Source: Armatimonadota bacterium
GTDB lineage: Bacteria > Armatimonadota > Fimbriimonadia > Fimbriimonadales > Fimbriimonadaceae
Length of the DNA: 64,000 bases
Assembly (NCBI GenBank): GCA_027451905.1
Contig: DAIDHV010000003.1
Span: 186,001 to 250,000, forward strand
Reading direction: 5' to 3'
Shown here: positions 35,494 through 44,655 of the stretch, piece after piece
How the letters are laid out: the number at the start of each line of letters is the position of its first letter
Numbering within the stretch: position 1 is the stretch's first letter
The notes under the pieces: model-generated
The model's input: the letters and a program-made list of their open reading frames with translations, nothing else
Databases searched by the model: none
Told to the model about the DNA's origin: nothing
Program-made: the position numbers and the translations under genes

Positions 35494-36933
35494 ATGTATC
35501 CCCAAGGTGAAATGCTGATCAATGGCTTCTTTATTGGTGGCCCTTGTGATCAATCAGTTGGAAAAGCGGTGATCAGGTCTCCATACGATCAAGGGATCGT
35601 AGGCACCGCCGCGGAGGGGGACCTGCAATCCTTGCAGACTGCGCTCTTATCGGCTAAAGAAAGCTTTCAATCCTGGAGCAAAAGTACAAAAAGTGAGCGG
35701 CAATCCCTTCTTCGATCCATTGCCAGCGTGCTTCGAGAAAACCAGGAAGAACTTGTCCGGTTGGCAGCACTAGAAATTGGGAAGCCGGTTTCACTGGCAC
35801 AAGGAGAAGTTGAGCGTGCGGCAAATACCTTTGATCATATGGCGGATGCCATTGGGGACTATGGTCACTTTGATATTCCTTCTGGATTTGACCTCCGCGC
35901 AAACGGGGCCAAAGTTTCGGTTGGCAGGTTTCCAAGGGGTGTTGTATTCGGGGTGGTTCCGTTCAATTGGCCCTTTAACCTCACCGCTCACAAAGTTGCC
36001 CCTGCCATTGCCAGTGGGTCAGCAATTGTAATCAAGGCAAGTCCAAAGGCTTTGCTAACCACCTTTTTCTTTGGCCGACTCTTACACGAGGCCGGTGTTC
36101 CATCTGGTGTTGTGAATGTACTGTCTTGCCCTAACCAAGCGGTGGTCGATGCGATCCAAAACCCAATAGTCAGAAACTTTAGCTTCACCGGCTCCGATGC
36201 AGTTGGGTGGAAACTCAAAGATCAGGCATGGAGCGGGTGCCATGTGACTTTAGAGTTAGGTGGAAACGGATTTTGCGTCGTAATGGAAGATGCCAACATA
36301 GAAGATGCCCTCATCAAAGTTGTCAATGGAGCTTACGGCTACGCTGGTCAGGTGTGCATCAAGGTTCAGCATGTCTTGGTTCAAGACTCGGTTTATCAAG
36401 ATGTCAAGGCAAGGCTCATCGAGTTAACCGGCCAGTTTCCAACTGGGGATCCGAGGAATCCTCAAGTCCTTTGTGGGCCAGTCATCGATGAAGGTGCTTG
36501 CGACCGAATTCAAAGCTGGATTGAAGAGGCTACCCAGTCTGGTGCAACGATTCTTCTTGGCAACAGCAGGAAGCAGGCACGACTTGCTCCAACATTAATG
36601 GAAAACGTTCCTGATTCTACAAGGCTTGGTTCGCAAGAAGTCTTTGGACCTGTTCTGTGCATTGAGCCTATTCATTCACTTCAAAATGCGATTGAAAGGG
36701 TGAATGCATCGCGATACGGAATCCACGCAGGGATTTTTACTCACTCTGAGCACTTGGCCAGAGAATTTTATGATGCGGTGGAGGTTGGAGGGGTGATCGT
36801 CAATAACGTGCCAACTTTCCGGTTGGATCATGTCCCTTACGGTGGCGAGAAGCGGAGTGGTTTTGGCAGGGAAGGGACGTTGGCTGCCCTTGATGACTAC
36901 ACTTATCCCAAATCTTTTATCAGTTTTCCTTAA
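35494..36933 (+). CDS. Aldehyde dehydrogenase family protein (second paralogue)
   Basis: A 479-residue aldehyde dehydrogenase, clearly different from the one at 1937. It has VPFNWPFNLTAHKVAPA, the FTGSDAVGWKL turn, the general base in LELGGNG and the catalytic Cys288 in YAGQVCIKVQ. The C-terminal PYGGEKRSGFGREG resembles lactaldehyde/non-phosphorylating glyceraldehyde-3-phosphate dehydrogenase relatives, but the substrate is not certain. No signal peptide. It is divergent from purB with 110 nt between starts. Confidence 0.92.
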   Translation: MYPQGEMLINGFFIGGPCDQSVGKAVIRSPYDQGIVGTAAEGDLQSLQTALLSAKESFQSWSKSTKSERQSLLRSIASVLRENQEELVRLAALEIGKPVSLAQGEVERAANTFDHMADAIGDYGHFDIPSGFDLRANGAKVSVGRFPRGVVFGVVPFNWPFNLTAHKVAPAIASGSAIVIKASPKALLTTFFFGRLLHEAGVPSGVVNVLSCPNQAVVDAIQNPIVRNFSFTGSDAVGWKLKDQAWSGCHVTLELGGNGFCVVMEDANIEDALIKVVNGAYGYAGQVCIKVQHVLVQDSVYQDVKARLIELTGQFPTGDPRNPQVLCGPVIDEGACDRIQSWIEEATQSGATILLGNSRKQARLAPTLMENVPDSTRLGSQEVFGPVLCIEPIHSLQNAIERVNASRYGIHAGIFTHSEHLAREFYDAVEVGGVIVNNVPTFRLDHVPYGGEKRSGFGREGTLAALDDYTYPKSFISFP

Positions 36934-36947
36934 CCAGGGAACACAAT

Positions 36948-36976
36948 TTGCCAATTGATGATCATTGTGTTAAAGT
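36948..36976 (+). promoter_or_regulatory. Predicted promoter of the subtilisin-like protease gene
   Basis: TTGCCA and TAAAGT are 17 nt apart, each with two mismatches to consensus. The pair lies within an inverted repeat, AACACAAT (36940-36947) and ATTGTGTT (36964-36971), that could bind a regulator over the promoter. Confidence 0.45.
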
Positions 36977-37006
36977 AGTTGCGTATTTTTCTACTTTTGT
37001 GGGGCA

Positions 37007-39628
37007 ATGAATCGACTTTCACTTTTGTCATCTTTCGCAATTTTCTGTCTATCTGGGCTTTCCTTTGCCCAGTCTGCTGATCGCCTACCTAACGGAACCG
37101 CAATCCATTTACCGAATGCAGCGGCGCCAAATCTGGCACCCTTTGCTCCAAATAGGATTTTAGTAAAACTGAGGCAAGATGTGGCGGCTGCCTATCAGGC
37201 TGAAAAGCCTACCGCTTCTGCTTTTGGGATGAACTTTAATCTTAGTCCTAATAGCTTGTCTCAACTCACGTTCGATCACGCTATTTTGCCAACTGGCTGG
37301 ACGGTTTGGGAGGTCCCGCAGGGGACCAATATTCCGTATTTAGCTTCTCAACTGCGCAAACAACCAGGAATCTATGCAGCCGAACCGGATTATTTGGTGA
37401 GGCCAGCTATAGCAACGCCCAATGATGGTGATTGGGGAGTTCTAGAGCAAGACCCTCAGTACTATCCTGGCTATTCGGATTTTTCCACTGTTGAGTTCAA
37501 GAAGCTATGGCACTTGGATGACATCAACGCCTTAGCTGGCTGGTCGGTTTGGCCCAACCAGTACTACACCGCATCAACCCTGCCTGCCAAGCGCCCGATT
37601 ATCGCGATTATTGACAGCGGCTGCGATATGTATCATCCCGACTTCATCAACTCGGGAGGGACTTCAACCGATGTGGGTAGCGGCGGTCAGTTTATAACAA
37701 GCCTTTCTGGTTCAATCCTCAACGGAGTTTTTACTCCCGGAATTGGGTCAGAAACGAATCCGGACGCAGGGGGTGCGATTGATGGAAATGGCCACGGAAC
37801 CCATGTAACCGGCCTCGCTTTAGCAGCCGCGAACAATGGGGATTCGGTGGGAACCGACGGAGTCATTGGTACCGGATACCCTTGCCAAGGCATCATTCTT
37901 AAAATTTTTACCTCGGCAGGAGCCGGTTACGATTCCGACGTTGACCAGGCGATCATTCAAGCCGCCAATGATGGTGCCAATGTTATCAATCTAAGCCTCG
38001 CGATCAGTCCCTATTCGCAGTACTCTCAATCGCTTCAAGATGCGGTGAATTATGCTTTTCAGCTTGGCACTTTGGTAGTAGCGGCTGGCTCAGAAAATGG
38101 AAGTTCGCAGGGAAGCCCAGGTACAGGGGCAGGCTATCTCGGCCAAGCTTATCCAGCCGCGTGCAGCAGCAGTCTAGGAGTGACCAACAACGGAACCGGA
38201 CAGTTAATCTCTACCTTTTCTGGAAGCGGACAATTTATTGATGTTGCCGCGCCGGGCGGTGATGCCTACATTGACCTCATCAATGCAGAAGCCATTATTC
38301 AGGGAGTTTGGTCAACGGCTACAACGTATTCCAGCTATTTGGTGACAGCGGGTTTGGTGCCTCCTTACCTTGAAAATTACACTTACTTGATCGGGACTAG
38401 CATGGCAACTCCGATTGTATCGGGAGCGGCAGGGCTTTATGACGGGGAGTTTGGGCTCACTCAGGGAGGTTGGTCTAATGTCCAAGCATTTCGTGCTTTA
38501 GAGTCCTCTGCCGATAATGTGGACTTTAATCCTAACGGTGAGTGGGATCCGATTGAAGGTTACGGGCCTTTGGATATGGGTGCCCTCATGAGCAATACCA
38601 ACCAAAGAGGTGCCACATACGGGGGAATTAAGGGAATTGTGTACCTGGGAGGAACGGTTGTGCCCAACACAATCGTAACCGCGACTCCCGTTTCGGGAAC
38701 AGGTAGCTATTCAACGACAACCCTGAGTGATGGCACATATCGGTTCCAGGGAATGCCGGCTGGAATCTATAAAGTGCAAGCTAGTCCATTTGGTTTCCCA
38801 AAGGTTCAATATGCAAGGGTCGAGGCTGGAAGTGATCAACCAGGATTTGATTTTTGGTGCGGAAACTATTCTGGTGACTCTACGCCACCGGTTGTCCCTT
38901 ACTTCACTGTCACAAACGCAACCAACACATCTGTCACTGTTCGGCACTGGGGTTATGATCCAGATACCAGCATCGCATCGATTGTGTTTAGGATTGGGAC
39001 GACTGCTGGAGGCAACGACGTCATGCCTGACACGATCATTGTTCCCGGAGACAATAACATGTGCACGTTGTCCGGACTCAACCTAACCGCTGGAGTTCAG
39101 TACACCCTCCAAGGCACCTATACCAATGGTGCGGGGCTGACAACTGTGGTCCAGACTCAGTTTGAAACCGGCTCGTTGCTGCAAGTCACTGGGAAAGTCA
39201 ACCTGCTTCTTTGGCATGGCGGTCCTCAACCGATTAGTATTGAAGTGAGACCTCACGGGTCCCTGATACCGCTTTTCACAGGCACGGTGACCCCCGATGC
39301 CAGTGGGAACTATACGTTGAACTATTACGGGACTCCAGGAACTTATGACCTATCGTACAAGGCAAGCCACTGGCTTCGAAAAGATATTAATGGAGTTTCC
39401 TTGACGGCGGCCCAAGCCCTCTCGGAATCGGTTGCCCTCATCAATGGAGATGCTAATGGAGACAACAAAGTTGACTCTAGTGACTACGGTTTTGTCAAGC
39501 GCCATTACGGAGCCACACCGTCCAGCTCTAATTGGGATCCAATGGCAGACCTCAACGGGGATGGAAAGGTCAGTTCGGCAGATTATAGCGTCGTTGTCTT
39601 CTTCTATGGGCGGGTTGGAGATCCTTGA
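37007..39628 (+). CDS. Secreted subtilisin-like (S8) protease with dockerin-type C-terminus
   Basis: An 873-residue exported protein with a signal peptide ending at SFAQ (residue 22). A propeptide-like region is followed by the S8 catalytic domain, with Asp203 in IAIIDSGCD, His263 in GNGHGTHV and Ser465 in GTSMATP. Next comes a carboxypeptidase-regulatory-like beta domain (GIKGIVYLGG, TLSDGTYRFQGMPAG), further beta-rich domains, and a C-terminal dockerin type with two calcium-loop repeats (DANGDNKVDSSDY and DLNGDGKVSSADY). The protein is a probable extracellular protease held to, or assembled with, a partner through the dockerin. A strong terminator follows, so the gene is monocistronic. Confidence 0.92.
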   Translation: MNRLSLLSSFAIFCLSGLSFAQSADRLPNGTAIHLPNAAAPNLAPFAPNRILVKLRQDVAAAYQAEKPTASAFGMNFNLSPNSLSQLTFDHAILPTGWTVWEVPQGTNIPYLASQLRKQPGIYAAEPDYLVRPAIATPNDGDWGVLEQDPQYYPGYSDFSTVEFKKLWHLDDINALAGWSVWPNQYYTASTLPAKRPIIAIIDSGCDMYHPDFINSGGTSTDVGSGGQFITSLSGSILNGVFTPGIGSETNPDAGGAIDGNGHGTHVTGLALAAANNGDSVGTDGVIGTGYPCQGIILKIFTSAGAGYDSDVDQAIIQAANDGANVINLSLAISPYSQYSQSLQDAVNYAFQLGTLVVAAGSENGSSQGSPGTGAGYLGQAYPAACSSSLGVTNNGTGQLISTFSGSGQFIDVAAPGGDAYIDLINAEAIIQGVWSTATTYSSYLVTAGLVPPYLENYTYLIGTSMATPIVSGAAGLYDGEFGLTQGGWSNVQAFRALESSADNVDFNPNGEWDPIEGYGPLDMGALMSNTNQRGATYGGIKGIVYLGGTVVPNTIVTATPVSGTGSYSTTTLSDGTYRFQGMPAGIYKVQASPFGFPKVQYARVEAGSDQPGFDFWCGNYSGDSTPPVVPYFTVTNATNTSVTVRHWGYDPDTSIASIVFRIGTTAGGNDVMPDTIIVPGDNNMCTLSGLNLTAGVQYTLQGTYTNGAGLTTVVQTQFETGSLLQVTGKVNLLLWHGGPQPISIEVRPHGSLIPLFTGTVTPDASGNYTLNYYGTPGTYDLSYKASHWLRKDINGVSLTAAQALSESVALINGDANGDNKVDSSDYGFVKRHYGATPSSSNWDPMADLNGDGKVSSADYSVVVFFYGRVGDP

Positions 39629-39656
39629 TCTTGCCAAAATTGGGTAGCCAATAAAA

Positions 39657-39697
39657 TAGACGGGCTGGTTCTTATTAGAACCAGCCCGTGCGTTTTT
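39657..39697. terminator. Terminator between the protease and ABC ATPase genes
   Basis: ACGGGCTGGTTCT (39660-39672), loop TATT, and the exact complement AGAACCAGCCCGT (39677-39689), followed by GCGTTTTTAG on the plus strand and by CTATTTTATT on the minus strand. It serves the two convergent genes. Confidence 0.92.
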
Positions 39698-39711
39698 AGA
39701 ATCCGTCGAAT

Positions 39712-40860
39712 TTATCGAATGGCTTCTTCGGTTTCAGCATCAAAGACGTGGATGGCCTCGAGGTTCACCATAAATTGAGCAGTTTGTCCCTCTTGAATCT
39801 TTGTGCCCGTATCAATTGTGGCAATGAAGTTATGAGGGCCCGCGTTAAGATAGGCCACATACTCATGACCCAAAGGCTCTAAAACGTCAACCTTAGCGGA
39901 AATGACGTTGTTGACGGTGGCCTTAACGTGAGACTCCATGTTGCGGTCAAAGATTGACTCTGGTCTGATCCCAAGCACTACATCTTTTCCGTTCATTGCT
40001 TTTGCGGGATGATCTTCCGGCAAAGGAAGTTTGAATTCACCACAATCAACCAAAACGTTACCACCATCCACCACAATCTTACTGGGAATAAAGTTCATGG
40101 GTGGCGATCCGATAAATCCTGCCACAAACTTGTTGACAGGGTTGGCATACACCTTTTCTGGCTCATCACATTGCTGAAGAACTCCGTCTTTCATGATTGC
40201 CATCCGCTGCCCCATAGTCATGGCTTCAACCTGATCGTGGGTCACATAAATGGTGGTAATGCCAAGTTGTCGGTGCAGTCGAATCAGTTCGGCTCGAGTT
40301 TGAACCCGAAGCTTCGCATCGAGGTTCGAAAGCGGCTCGTCCATCAAAAACACCTTGGGCTTACGGACAATGGCTCTCGCAAGGGCTACCCGCTGGCGTT
40401 GGCCACCAGAAAGTTCTTTGGGCTTGCGGCGAAGATACTTTTCGATGTCTAGCATTCTCGCCACTTCGTTAATTCGGTTATCGATATCGACCTTGATCTT
40501 TTTAGCTTCCGCAAGATGAGCAAGTTGCCAAGCGCCGCTTTTGAGTTCACGAATCCTCAACCCAAACGCGATATTATCGTAAACGTCCATGTGAGGATAG
40601 AGGGCGTAGTTCTGAAAGACCATCGCAATGTCGCGATCTTTAGGAGGAACGTCGTTAACCCTAGAATCTCCAATCAGGATGTCTCCTGACGTGGCTTCTT
40701 CGAGACCCGCGATCATCCGCAGAGCCGTTGTCTTCCCGCAGCCAGAGGGGCCTACCAGAACCATGAACTCCTTGTCTTTGATCTCTAAATTAAGATTGCT
40801 TACGGCTTTGACGTCTTTACCGTAAACCTTGTCGATCGCTTTAAATGCAACTCCTGCCAA
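39712..40860 (-). CDS. ABC transporter ATPase of the MsmK/UgpC/MalK type
   Basis: A 382-residue ATPase from a TTG start at 40860, chosen because AAGGAG lies 6 nt upstream and LAGVAFKAIDKVYG is where the family begins. Walker A is GPSGCGKT (about 37-44), then Q-loop MVFQNYALYPHM, signature LSGGQRQR, Walker B VFLMDEPLSNLDAKLR, and a C-terminal TOBE/regulatory domain (GIRPESIF, EPLGHEYVAYL). Such ATPases power several sugar or polyol importers in trans; no permease or binding protein is adjacent. An insertion of about 15 residues, rich in charged residues (AHLAEAKKIKVD), lies between FGL and LSGGQ relative to MalK. Confidence 0.92.
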   Translation of the reverse strand: MAGVAFKAIDKVYGKDVKAVSNLNLEIKDKEFMVLVGPSGCGKTTALRMIAGLEEATSGDILIGDSRVNDVPPKDRDIAMVFQNYALYPHMDVYDNIAFGLRIRELKSGAWQLAHLAEAKKIKVDIDNRINEVARMLDIEKYLRRKPKELSGGQRQRVALARAIVRKPKVFLMDEPLSNLDAKLRVQTRAELIRLHRQLGITTIYVTHDQVEAMTMGQRMAIMKDGVLQQCDEPEKVYANPVNKFVAGFIGSPPMNFIPSKIVVDGGNVLVDCGEFKLPLPEDHPAKAMNGKDVVLGIRPESIFDRNMESHVKATVNNVISAKVDVLEPLGHEYVAYLNAGPHNFIATIDTGTKIQEGQTAQFMVNLEAIHVFDAETEEAIR

Positions 40861-40958
40861 TAATGTCTCCTTGCGGCTTCCTATCCGATTATAACTCAGG
40901 TTAAGATTTCTGATGAGCCTGCCAAAACTTAAACTCGGTTTCGGACTCATAATGATAC

Positions 40959-42854
40959 ATGGCATCCGAAATGAGACGCATCGTTGCTACCGACTGCGGA
41001 TCAACCACAACCAAGGCAATCCTAATTGAAAAGAGTGCTCAAGGCGAGTACCGCTTAGTTGCCAGAGGCGAAGCTCCTACCACCGTAGAGAAGCCGTTTG
41101 AAGACGTCACTTTGGGGGTTGTGAATTCCATAACCGAGCTAGAAGAGATCACAGCCGAAGTGACTCCTGAGGGATTTCCAGATGGAAGAAGGACCCTTCT
41201 TAAAGATGGCCAAGTTTGGCGCAGATTTAAAGAAGGCAAAGAAGTAGAAGCCCAACAAGGAGAATTGGATTCTTCTGACCTTTACGTAAGCACTTCGAGT
41301 GCAGGCGGAGGCTTGCAAATGATGGTGGCGGGCGTTGTGAAATCCATGAGCGCAGAATCAGCAGAAAGGGCAGCTTTGGGGGCCGGTGCCATCCTCATGG
41401 ACACGCTTGCGGTGGATGATGGGCGAAAGGATTACCAAAAAGTCGAGCGGCTGAGGCAGCTAAGGCCCGACATTATCTTGATGTCGGGAGGGACTGATGG
41501 GGGCACGAAAACGCACTTGGTAGACATGGCGGAAGTCATCCGTAGAGCCGATCCCAAACCCCGTTTTGGCGACATGAAGTTGCCGATTATTTTTGCAGGA
41601 AATAAAGAAGCCAGAGAACCTGTTTCTAAGGTGTTGGGTGAAGACATTGCCCTTAAAATTGTGGATAACCTCCGACCAACTTTAGATCAAGAAAACCTTG
41701 AGCCAGCTCGGGATGAAATCCATGAAATGTTTTTAGAGCACGTCATGCAGCAAGCTCCTGGCTATTCCAAATTGCTGGAATGGACCAGTGAAGAGGTGAT
41801 GGCAACGCCCAATGCGGTAGGGAAATTGCTGAAGGAGTATGCGGAAAACGAGCAGATCAATGTCCTTGGAGTCGATATTGGAGGGGCGACAACCGACGTA
41901 TTTTCTGTTTTCCAAAACATAGGTGGAGAGCGGATCTACAACCGCACCGTTTCTGCCAATCTTGGCATGTCGTACTCGATTTGTAATGTTCTTAAAGAGT
42001 CTGGAATTGAAAATATTGCAAGGTGGCTTCCGTTTGAGATACAGCCGGCCGAAGTTAGAAACCGCCTTCGCAATAAGATGATTCGGCCCACAACAATTCC
42101 TCAGACCTACGAGGATTTGTTAATTGAGCATGCGGTTTGTCGAGAAGCCCTTCGGATGGCATTTGATCACCACAAAAACCTTGCCAGAAACCTCGTTGGT
42201 TCTTCTCAGCAACGGGATGTTGGGCAAATGTTTAATCAGAAACTGTCTGGCGAATCATTGGTGAATCTCATGAACTTAGACATGGTTGTGGGTTCTGGAG
42301 GCGTTCTAAGCCATGCCCCGATGAGGGCTCAGAGTGCGCTCATGATGATGGATGCCTATCAGCCAGAGGGGATTACAATGCTGACGGTAGACAGTATTTT
42401 TATGATGCCGCACCTCGGCGTCCTTAGTGAGCATCTTTACGATGCGGCTCGAGAAGTTTTTGAGCGGGATTGCCTCGTTCGGATTGGTACCTGCATTGCC
42501 CCGGTAGGTACTGGAAAACAGGGTGAACCCTGCGTTACAGTGAAAGGGGATGACTTTGTGGAGCAAGTTCCGTTTGGGGCCATAAAAGTCATTAACCGAC
42601 CCATTGGAGCTTCGTTGACGGTTGAGCCAGCCAAAGGGTTCGACGTAGGGGCAGGCAAAGGGAAAGAGGTCAAGGTCGAGCGGTTTGACCAATCCCGTGG
42701 GCACCGGAACCGATTAACCAACCTGATCGATGGCACAGTGGGGCTTATCATTGATGCACGAGGAAGACCCTATTCTATGACATTAGATAAGCCGAACCGA
42801 ATCCAAGAACTAAGAAACTCAATGCAAGCCATGGGGCTGCCGTTGCCATCATGA
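40959..42854 (+). CDS. GlmL/MutL-family ASKHA-fold protein
   Basis: A 631-residue protein of the family named after GlmL/MutL, encoded with glutamate mutase in clostridia. It has two ASKHA ATPase-like phosphate motifs, TDCGSTTTKAILIE at the N-terminus and GVDIGGATTDVFSVF in the middle, and the conserved ASEMRRIVATDCGS, SGGTDGG and VGSGGVLSHAP segments. GlmL is thought to be an accessory or reactivating factor for adenosylcobalamin-dependent mutases; the biochemical function is not settled. No mutase gene is in the window. Its stop overlaps the ATG of the next gene by 4 nt. Confidence 0.88.
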   Translation: MASEMRRIVATDCGSTTTKAILIEKSAQGEYRLVARGEAPTTVEKPFEDVTLGVVNSITELEEITAEVTPEGFPDGRRTLLKDGQVWRRFKEGKEVEAQQGELDSSDLYVSTSSAGGGLQMMVAGVVKSMSAESAERAALGAGAILMDTLAVDDGRKDYQKVERLRQLRPDIILMSGGTDGGTKTHLVDMAEVIRRADPKPRFGDMKLPIIFAGNKEAREPVSKVLGEDIALKIVDNLRPTLDQENLEPARDEIHEMFLEHVMQQAPGYSKLLEWTSEEVMATPNAVGKLLKEYAENEQINVLGVDIGGATTDVFSVFQNIGGERIYNRTVSANLGMSYSICNVLKESGIENIARWLPFEIQPAEVRNRLRNKMIRPTTIPQTYEDLLIEHAVCREALRMAFDHHKNLARNLVGSSQQRDVGQMFNQKLSGESLVNLMNLDMVVGSGGVLSHAPMRAQSALMMMDAYQPEGITMLTVDSIFMMPHLGVLSEHLYDAAREVFERDCLVRIGTCIAPVGTGKQGEPCVTVKGDDFVEQVPFGAIKVINRPIGASLTVEPAKGFDVGAGKGKEVKVERFDQSRGHRNRLTNLIDGTVGLIIDARGRPYSMTLDKPNRIQELRNSMQAMGLPLPS

Positions 42855-43723
42855 AGCTTCAATACGGAACCTACGTTCAACCAGGCGAGAGACCAAAACT
42901 GAAGGCGATCGACACGGATCCTCCTAAATCAGTTTCAGAAGAATTTGCCAAAGCCGAAACTACCGCGTTTCATGCCGAGATCGAAAAGCTTCAAGAGCTG
43001 CTTTATGCAGCCGCCTCTCATGGTGTGCTCATCGTTCTGCAAGGGATGGACACAAGTGGCAAAGATGGCACCATCCGCAAATTGTCCACCTGCCTAAACG
43101 TCCAAAGCTGCCAGGTGGCTTCGTTCAAGAAGCCATCCGAGATTGAATCGGGGCATGACTTTTTGTGGAGGATTCATCAGCATTCTCCTGCTAAGGGGCA
43201 CGTTTCTATCTTCAACCGAAGCCAATATGAAGATGTTCTCGTGGTTCGGGTTCATGACCTAGTTCCTAAGAAGGTTTGGAAAAAACGGTATGACCGCATT
43301 AATGAACTAGAATCACTGCTTTTTTCTGAAGCCAACACTTTGCAGGTTAAGTTCTATTTACATATCTCAAAGAAAGAGCAAGAAGAACGGCTGATTGCAA
43401 GAGAACAAGAGAAAGACAAAGAGTGGAAACTTTCTGCCAACGACTGGAAAGAAAGAGAACTTTGGAATGACTATGCAGAAGCCTTTGAGGATGCCTTTGA
43501 AGAGTGCAGCAAGGCTCATTCACCATGGGTGATAATTCCCGCCGACAAGAAGTGGTATCGGGACCTTTGCGTGTCTGAGGCCCTTGTCAAACTTCTAGAG
43601 CCGTATCGCGAAGAATGGCGAGAGAACCTGGTTCATCGAGGCAAAGCAGAAATGGCAGAGTTGGCAAAGCTTCACCAACTCCACGCCGAAGGTCCTTCAA
43701 GTTCAAAAAGTAAGAAGTCTTAG
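42851..43723 (+). CDS. ppk2: Polyphosphate kinase 2 family protein
   Basis: A 290-residue PPK2-family kinase, which uses inorganic polyphosphate to phosphorylate nucleoside mono- or diphosphates. Walker A is GMDTSGKDG (residues 65-73); the Walker B region with NRSQYEDVL (122-130) and the lid segment RLIAREQEKDKEWKLS are present. A single PPK2 domain of this size could be class I, II or III; the substrate class cannot be read from here. Its ATG overlaps the stop of the GlmL/MutL-like gene, so the two are co-translated. The C-terminus is a Ser/Lys tail. Confidence 0.92.
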   Translation: MKLQYGTYVQPGERPKLKAIDTDPPKSVSEEFAKAETTAFHAEIEKLQELLYAAASHGVLIVLQGMDTSGKDGTIRKLSTCLNVQSCQVASFKKPSEIESGHDFLWRIHQHSPAKGHVSIFNRSQYEDVLVVRVHDLVPKKVWKKRYDRINELESLLFSEANTLQVKFYLHISKKEQEERLIAREQEKDKEWKLSANDWKERELWNDYAEAFEDAFEECSKAHSPWVIIPADKKWYRDLCVSEALVKLLEPYREEWRENLVHRGKAEMAELAKLHQLHAEGPSSSKSKKS

Positions 43724-43742
43724 AGTCGAACTTTTGTTTGAT

Positions 43743-44588
43743 TTAATTTCCGTTGACGTGGGCGGTCGCAATGGGAGTAGCTCCGTAAGGCGGCACAAAC
43801 TGGAACTTAGTCGGTGAGACCGAAGTCAGTGCCCAAACCGTCATGTTCCAAGAAGTGGACTGTCGTGACCCCGCGAACGAGTCAGACGAATTGAAGTTGA
43901 TGGAGTCTAAAATTGTATCCCCTGTTGTGTCTGTTGAAAGGAGATAGTCTAACTGGGTTGTGGCATTGTTGTAAATCAACAGGTTGGCTGTACTTGCTGT
44001 GCTGAGGGTGGCGCCCCCAATCCACGTTTGAAACGAAGGGCTGTTGCTGGCAAATCCTTCCTTAAAGAGAAGGGCAATTTGATCTGAGAATTGGTCGGTG
44101 ACTCCGCTCAGCGCGTTCAGCAATTTGTCGGATGGGGCCACGCTTGGGTCAGAAACGTAGCTAACACTGGTGTAACTGTTGTTTAACCCTCCGGTACCAT
44201 AGGTGGCGCTTGGATATGTGTACTTCCACATGAAGCTTCCGTCACCAACAATTCTGTAGAGGGGAACATACTTTTTCCCAAACTCTTGATACGCCTCAAT
44301 GTCAATATACAAACTGGCACTAGAAGAGGGAACCGGCTTGCCATTTGCGCCGATCTTGTACCGGCTGATGTAGCCTTCATAATCAACATTCTTGGTACTT
44401 GAGCCCACCGTTTGTTGCCCTGTTAGCTGAACATAAACAATAGACTGCTGATTAAGCCAACTCATGGCGTTGTTCATGATCTGATTGGCATTGACTTGCC
44501 CATGCGCGGCAAGCGCCATCAAAAGTGGGATTCCACAACCGAGCTTTGAAAGCTTGAAAGTCACGATTCTATTTTGACGAAGATTCAT
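43743..44588 (-). CDS. Secreted protein of unknown function
   Basis: A 281-residue protein from ATG 44588, with a basic N-terminus, a hydrophobic leader and a likely cleavage after AAHGQ. The mature part contains NQIMNNAMSWLNQQ, then alternating beta-strand-like, Tyr-, Ser- and Thr-rich segments. The layout (short N-terminal helix, then a curved sheet binding apolar ligand) is reminiscent of LolA-like proteins, but I see no defining motif and do not assign it. It is divergent from thrS, with 67 nt between starts. It also ends 20 nt from the convergent ppk2 stop. Confidence 0.65.
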   Translation of the reverse strand: MNLRQNRIVTFKLSKLGCGIPLLMALAAHGQVNANQIMNNAMSWLNQQSIVYVQLTGQQTVGSSTKNVDYEGYISRYKIGANGKPVPSSSASLYIDIEAYQEFGKKYVPLYRIVGDGSFMWKYTYPSATYGTGGLNNSYTSVSYVSDPSVAPSDKLLNALSGVTDQFSDQIALLFKEGFASNSPSFQTWIGGATLSTASTANLLIYNNATTQLDYLLSTDTTGDTILDSINFNSSDSFAGSRQSTSWNMTVWALTSVSPTKFQFVPPYGATPIATAHVNGN

Positions 44589-44655
44589 GCCAATCTGTTC
44601 TGCGGTCATACTAAGAAGTGGAGAATTCCATCCCTTGGTATGGGAAGAAGGACCA

